The notes under the pieces: model-generated | Databases searched by the model: none | What the model was told of the DNA's origin: nothing | What the model saw: only the letters and a program-made list of their open reading frames with translations | Assembly (NCBI RefSeq): GCF_963666145.1 | Contig: NZ_OY762614.1 | Span: 496,001-560,000, forward strand | Length of the DNA: 64,000 nucleotides | Origin: an uncultured Desulfobacter sp. | Lineage (GTDB): Bacteria; Desulfobacterota; Desulfobacteria; Desulfobacterales; Desulfobacteraceae | Direction: 5' to 3' | Shown: positions 59,884 through 64,000 of the stretch, piece after piece | Position numbering within the stretch: the stretch's first letter is position 1 | Layout: the number at the start of each line of letters is the position of its first letter | Made by a program: the position numbers and the translations under genes

Positions 59884-61087
59884 CAGCGCCGGCCATTGAA
59901 AAAATGGGAAGATACATGGCAATAACAAGGCCGCCGACCACAATGCCTAAAAATACGAGCATAAACGGCTCGATCATATCCGTCAGATTTTTTACGGCCT
60001 GGTCCACCTCATCATCATAAAAGTCCGCTATTTTAGTCATCATAACATCCAGGGCGCCTGTGGATTCACCCACGGCGATCATTGAGCAGACCATGGCGGG
60101 AAACACGCCGCTTTCCAGCAAAGGATCCGCCATGGACCGGCCTTCGGCGATGCCCACCTTGACATCGGATATGGCAAATTCAACAATTTTATTCCCAGAG
60201 GTTTTGCCCACAATATCCAGGGCTTCAAGAATAGAGACCCCGGACGAAATCATGGTGGATGTGGTACGGGTAAATTTTGCCACAGCCACCTTTCGGATCA
60301 AAATGCCGATGACCGGCAGGCGCAAAAACATATCATCAAAAAAAATTCGGCCCTTTTTTGTTCTATAAATTTGCCTGTACAGAAAGCCGGCACCTATAAC
60401 TCCAAAAATTATCCACAGGATACGGTCCACCACAAAATTACTTAGATTAATAACAAGCTGGGTGAAAGCGGGCAGTGCAGAGCCCATGTCCGCAAACATT
60501 TGTTCAAACACCGGTATCACAAAAACCAGAATAACGCCCACCACAATAACAGCCACTGACAAGGTAATGGCCGGATAGGTCATGGCCCCTTTGACCTGTT
60601 TTTTGAGTTTTGCCATTTTTTCGGCATAGGCTGCCAGCCGCTGTAAAATAACATCAAGGATACCCCCGGCCTCCCCGGCGGCTATCATGTTGACAAACAG
60701 TTCATTAAAGGTTTTTGGATATTTTTTCAAAGCATCGGCAAAGGTCTCTCCGGATTCAACAGACTCTTTAATATGCTTAAGCTGCTTTTTAAATGTAGGA
60801 TTCTCCTGCTGGGAATACAAAAGTTCTATGCATTGCAAAAGCGGCAGGCCCGCATCAATCATAGTGGAAAACTGCCTCGCGAAAATAATAACATCGCTGT
60901 CTTTCACTTTCGGCGCAAGAAAGGAGACATTTTCAAACAGATCCTTGGGTTTCTTGCGGACCCGTGTGGGGGTTATTTTGCGGCGTTCCAGGGAGGCCCT
61001 TACCTGTTCCGGCGTTTCAGCTTCCATCTCCCCTTTGATCTTTCTACCTTTGGGATTCTTTCCTTTCCACTCATAAATGACGGCCAT
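59876..61087 (-). CDS. pilC: Type IV pilus inner-membrane platform protein PilC (GspF family)
   Basis: A 403-residue GspF-family protein. It begins MAVIYEWKGKNPKGRKIKGE, and has two repeated cytoplasmic T2SSF domains (about 65-190 and 270-390: FARQFSTMIDAGLPLLQCIE, KFTRTTSTMISSGVSILEAL) with three membrane helices (about 170-190, 215-235, 375-395). The N-terminal part and the neighbouring PilS-like kinase favour PilC over GspF. ATG at 61087 has AAGGA 6 nt upstream, whereas the upstream ATG at 61093 abuts it. Confidence 0.92.
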   Translation of the reverse strand: MAVIYEWKGKNPKGRKIKGEMEAETPEQVRASLERRKITPTRVRKKPKDLFENVSFLAPKVKDSDVIIFARQFSTMIDAGLPLLQCIELLYSQQENPTFKKQLKHIKESVESGETFADALKKYPKTFNELFVNMIAAGEAGGILDVILQRLAAYAEKMAKLKKQVKGAMTYPAITLSVAVIVVGVILVFVIPVFEQMFADMGSALPAFTQLVINLSNFVVDRILWIIFGVIGAGFLYRQIYRTKKGRIFFDDMFLRLPVIGILIRKVAVAKFTRTTSTMISSGVSILEALDIVGKTSGNKIVEFAISDVKVGIAEGRSMADPLLESGVFPAMVCSMIAVGESTGALDVMMTKIADFYDDEVDQAVKNLTDMIEPFMLVFLGIVVGGLVIAMYLPIFSMAGAVG

Positions 61088-61233
61088 AATCATTCCTTCA
61101 TATGTTTAGGATAAAGGCCGTCAATGACGACCATTATTTGGCGATGTAGACTCAAGGACGTGTCGGAACATTGTAAATTCAAATTATATATACTATATAA
61201 ATTTGCAAAGTGCATTTCAACAGGAGTTATTCG

Positions 61234-63906
61234 GTGTCCCCAAAAAAACAGAAAACTTTTCCAAAAACAGTCATAACCAGCCATGTAAATTCTGATTTTG
61301 ACGCCATCGGCGCCATGCTTGCCGCCCTAAAGCTCTATCCGGACAGTGTCATTATCTTTCCCGGGTCTCAGGAAAAAAATCTCAGGGATTTTTTTGTCCA
61401 CTCCATGGGATATCTGTTTAACATGGCAGACCCCGCGAACATCGACTTCTCCGGAACCCAGCGGCTGGTCATTGTGGATACCCGGCAAAAAAACCGCCTG
61501 TCCGGCGTTGAAGCGCTTCTGGAAAAACCGGATCTGATCATTGATATTTACGATCACCACCCCTCGTTTCCCGACGAAATCAAAGGGACCTATGACCTGT
61601 CAAAGCCATACGGGGCCACCACCACCATCATGTGTGAACTGCTGCGTGAAAAAAATATCGCCATCACCAGTGATGAAGCCACAGTGATGGCCCTTGGGAT
61701 TTACGAGGATACCGGCAACTTCACCTATGCCTCCACAACCCCGGCGGATTTTGAACAGGCTGGTTTCCTGATCTCCTGCGGTGCCAGTTTGTCCACCATT
61801 TCAAGCCTTGTGGTCAAGGAGATGAAGACAGAACAGGTCACCTGGCTCAATGAACTGATCAATGAAATGACCACCGTTACCGTCAACGGCCTCCCCATCC
61901 ACCTGTCGGCCATCGCCGCATCCCACTACATCCCCGACCTTGCCTCCATTGTCCAAAAAATTGTCAGAATGGAAAATCTGGACTGTTTTTTTGCCCTGGT
62001 ACTCATGGGATCCAAGGTGTATGTCATTGCCCGAAACCGCCTGCACGAACTGGATGTGGGTAAAATACTGGGAGCTCTTGGTGGCGGTGGTCATTTTTAT
62101 GCGGCATCCGCCAAGGTGGAAAACCAGACCCTTCCCCAGGTTGAAATGCGTTTAATTGAACTGATCCAGCAACAGATCAAACATGTGCGTGTGGCAAAAA
62201 AACTGATGTCCAGCCCGGCCATCACCATCACCGCAGAAGAATCGTGCCGGGATGCCGCGCAAAAAATGATCCGTTACAATATCAATACCCTTCTTGTTCT
62301 TGACCCGCAGACACTTGAGTATTCAGGGTATATCACACGCCATGTGGCCGAAAAAATCGTACATCACAAGCTTGCCGGTCAGCCGGTAATCGATTACTTT
62401 GAACCCGGCGGTCAAAGTGTCACTCTCTCCAGCGATCTGGCTGAAATTGAACGCATCATCATTGATTTAAAACAGCGGGTCGTTCCGGTGATGGATAATC
62501 ATACAATTGCCGGGGTCATCACACGCACCGACCTTTTAAATTTTTTGGTGGAGCATAACCGGGAAGTTGTCTTAAGTGAAAAAACCGACATTTCCGGCCT
62601 GAAACCCCGTACAAAATACGTGGGCAATCGTTTGAAAAATCAACTGGACGAACGGGTGCAAACCCTGCTTTCCGACATCGGCACGGCCGGAGACACCCTC
62701 GGCGTGGAGGTCTTTGTGGTGGGCGGGTTTGTCAGGGACCTGATGCTCGAGCGCCCCATCGAAGACGTGGACGTTGTGGTGGAAGGAGACGGCATTGCCT
62801 TTGCCCGTTATTTTGCATCACTGCACAATTGCAGACTGCACCAGCACCGCAAATTCAACACCGCCGTCATCATTTTTGAGGATGAATTCAAGGTTGATGT
62901 GGCCTCTGCCCGCCTCGAATACTATGCGACGCCGGCCGCACTGCCTGTGGTGGAGAACTCCTCCATCAAAATGGATCTTGCCAGACGGGATTTTACCATC
63001 AACACCCTGGCCATCTCCCTGAACACCGACACCTTCGGAACCCTCATCGACTATTTCGGCGGCGTCAGGGATGTGAAGGATAAAATTGTACGCATTATCC
63101 ACAACCTAAGCTTTATTGAAGACCCCACCCGAATTTTCAGGGCCATCAAATTCTCCAACCGGTTTGGATTCAGGATCGGCAAGGTGACCGCCAACCTGAT
63201 CAAAAACGCCTTAAATGTCGGTGCGGTGAAGCATTTAAGCGGTCTGCGGGTGCTGTCCGAACTCAAACAGATTTTTGGCGAAGAAAACCCGTTGCCTGCT
63301 GTGGAGACCATGGCAGAATACGGTCTGGACAAAGTGATTCATAATGATCTGAAATTAACCCACGCCACCTGCGACCTGTTTGAATCCGTGGGTAAAATCC
63401 TGGCATGGCATGATCTTTTGTATGCAGATGACGACTATCCAAGGTGGGCGGTTTACTTTATGGCCTGGCTTCACGGCTATCCCTTTGCGGTAACCGCCCA
63501 GATTGCGGACCGCCTGATGTTTCCCGTCAAAGAGCGGGAACGCCTGCTTGAGCAGCGCATGAAGGCCGAACAAAGAATCCGGCTGATTGAAAAAAGCTAT
63601 CCGGTCTCAAACCAGCAGATGTACTGGTGGCTGATCTACTTTAAAACAGAGTGCCTCTTATTTATGCTGGCGCTGACCAAAAATGAAGCGGTGCGCAAGG
63701 CCATCTCTTATTTTTATACCCACCAGCGAAATATCAAACCATTAATCAGTGGCAAAGATCTTAAATTCTTAGGTATCAAACCAGGACCCGCCTACACCAC
63801 GATTCTCAATACAATTATCGACGAAAAGCTCGATAAAAAATTAAATACCATGGAAGAGGAACTTGAATTTGCCAAACACTACGCCTGGCAAAACAATTTG
63901 ATTTAA
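61234..63906 (+). CDS. Multidomain tRNA nucleotidyltransferase (DHH-DHHA1-CBS-CBS-polyA polymerase head)
   Basis: About 890 residues in four parts. A DHH phosphoesterase (about 10-160, TSHVNSDFDAIGAM, IDIYDHHPS) with DHHA1 (about 215-305, GGGGHFYAAS) is followed by two CBS domains (about 310-430) and a class II nucleotidyltransferase with VGGFVRDLMLERPIEDVDVV (about 490-509; acidic metal ligands), RRDFTINTLAI and IEDPTRIFRAIKFSNRFGF. This architecture occurs in A-adding tRNA nucleotidyltransferases of several phyla; CCA-adding cannot be excluded. The start is GTG at 61234 with CAGGAG 8 nt upstream; another GTG at 61210 lacks this. Confidence 0.88.
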   Translation: MSPKKQKTFPKTVITSHVNSDFDAIGAMLAALKLYPDSVIIFPGSQEKNLRDFFVHSMGYLFNMADPANIDFSGTQRLVIVDTRQKNRLSGVEALLEKPDLIIDIYDHHPSFPDEIKGTYDLSKPYGATTTIMCELLREKNIAITSDEATVMALGIYEDTGNFTYASTTPADFEQAGFLISCGASLSTISSLVVKEMKTEQVTWLNELINEMTTVTVNGLPIHLSAIAASHYIPDLASIVQKIVRMENLDCFFALVLMGSKVYVIARNRLHELDVGKILGALGGGGHFYAASAKVENQTLPQVEMRLIELIQQQIKHVRVAKKLMSSPAITITAEESCRDAAQKMIRYNINTLLVLDPQTLEYSGYITRHVAEKIVHHKLAGQPVIDYFEPGGQSVTLSSDLAEIERIIIDLKQRVVPVMDNHTIAGVITRTDLLNFLVEHNREVVLSEKTDISGLKPRTKYVGNRLKNQLDERVQTLLSDIGTAGDTLGVEVFVVGGFVRDLMLERPIEDVDVVVEGDGIAFARYFASLHNCRLHQHRKFNTAVIIFEDEFKVDVASARLEYYATPAALPVVENSSIKMDLARRDFTINTLAISLNTDTFGTLIDYFGGVRDVKDKIVRIIHNLSFIEDPTRIFRAIKFSNRFGFRIGKVTANLIKNALNVGAVKHLSGLRVLSELKQIFGEENPLPAVETMAEYGLDKVIHNDLKLTHATCDLFESVGKILAWHDLLYADDDYPRWAVYFMAWLHGYPFAVTAQIADRLMFPVKERERLLEQRMKAEQRIRLIEKSYPVSNQQMYWWLIYFKTECLLFMLALTKNEAVRKAISYFYTHQRNIKPLISGKDLKFLGIKPGPAYTTILNTIIDEKLDKKLNTMEEELEFAKHYAWQNNLI

Positions 63907-63924
63907 TGGCGTGAAAAGGTAACG

Positions 63925-63946
63925 GGTTGACTTTTCAACCATTTTT
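63925..63946 (+). terminator. Short intrinsic terminator candidate
   Basis: GGTTGA (63925-63930) pairs with TCAACC (63935-63940) over a 4-nt loop, followed by ATTTTT. It lies 18 nt after the nucleotidyltransferase stop. The stem is short. Confidence 0.5.
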
Positions 63947-64000
63947 GCATAACTCTTTAAAAAGGATAAAAATTCAAAACCTTTGTTCACACTAAACCTG

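Overview
The window looks like chromosomal DNA of a strictly anaerobic, Gram-negative bacterium of the Desulfobacterota (former Deltaproteobacteria), most likely a Desulfobacteraceae relative. This placement is inference from protein character and gene order: a lysS-lolC-lolD-bamA-skp-lpxD-lpxA-lpxI-lpxB envelope run, LpxI instead of LpxH, a DHH-CBS-nucleotidyltransferase fusion, ThrH, and frequent TTG starts. No rRNA, CRISPR array, insertion sequence or prophage was recognised; this is mostly a core-genome segment with a few lineage-specific clusters.

Layout. 1-4.9 kb (minus): the 5' end of a malic enzyme, mfd and a XerC/D recombinase. 4.9-10 kb: an unusual divergent cluster made of a formylglycine-generating-enzyme-like protein with a long acidic tandem-repeat linker, a ParA/MinD-type ATPase, a small acidic protein and a coiled-coil protein with two zinc ribbons. 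10.1-12.5 kb: orphan gspC, a YidD-like protein with a signal peptide, and a TPR membrane protein. 12.5-15.2 kb (minus): MoxR ATPase, VWA protein and a small partner. 15.4-16.5 kb: an FMN riboswitch with its own promoter and terminator ahead of ribB. 16.8-19.6 kb: a recombinase-tail protein and a CoA-transferase/GNAT fusion that lacks the usual catalytic Glu. 19.6-23.4 kb: rlmD, an alpha/beta hydrolase and putP. 23.8-27.0 kb: a TonB receptor and DUF4198 pair behind an attenuator-like leader.

27.3-33.8 kb: initiator tRNA, heptose kinase, thrH-hom (threonine branch), purM, tsaD and nagZ. 33.8-39.5 kb: a diadenylate-cyclase-like protein, an SH3-anchor protein, an acyl-CoA synthetase and a TolC-like protein. 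40.2-44.7 kb (minus): thioesterase, aroK, aroA, aroE and pheA, preceded by a classical Phe-rich leader peptide and terminator, so the shikimate-to-phenylalanine operon appears to be under translation-coupled attenuation. 44.7-56.6 kb (minus): a CNNM/CorC protein and the long lipid A / outer-membrane assembly / lipoprotein-sorting / lysS run. 56.9-63.9 kb: a newly called 51-residue Cys-rich protein, a polytopic transporter, a PilS-like kinase overlapping pilC, and a multidomain tRNA nucleotidyltransferase.

The strongest candidates for something undescribed are the 4.9-10 kb cluster, the CoA-transferase-like/GNAT fusion, the Cys-rich mini-protein with palindromic operators, and the leader RNAs of pheA and of the TonB receptor gene.
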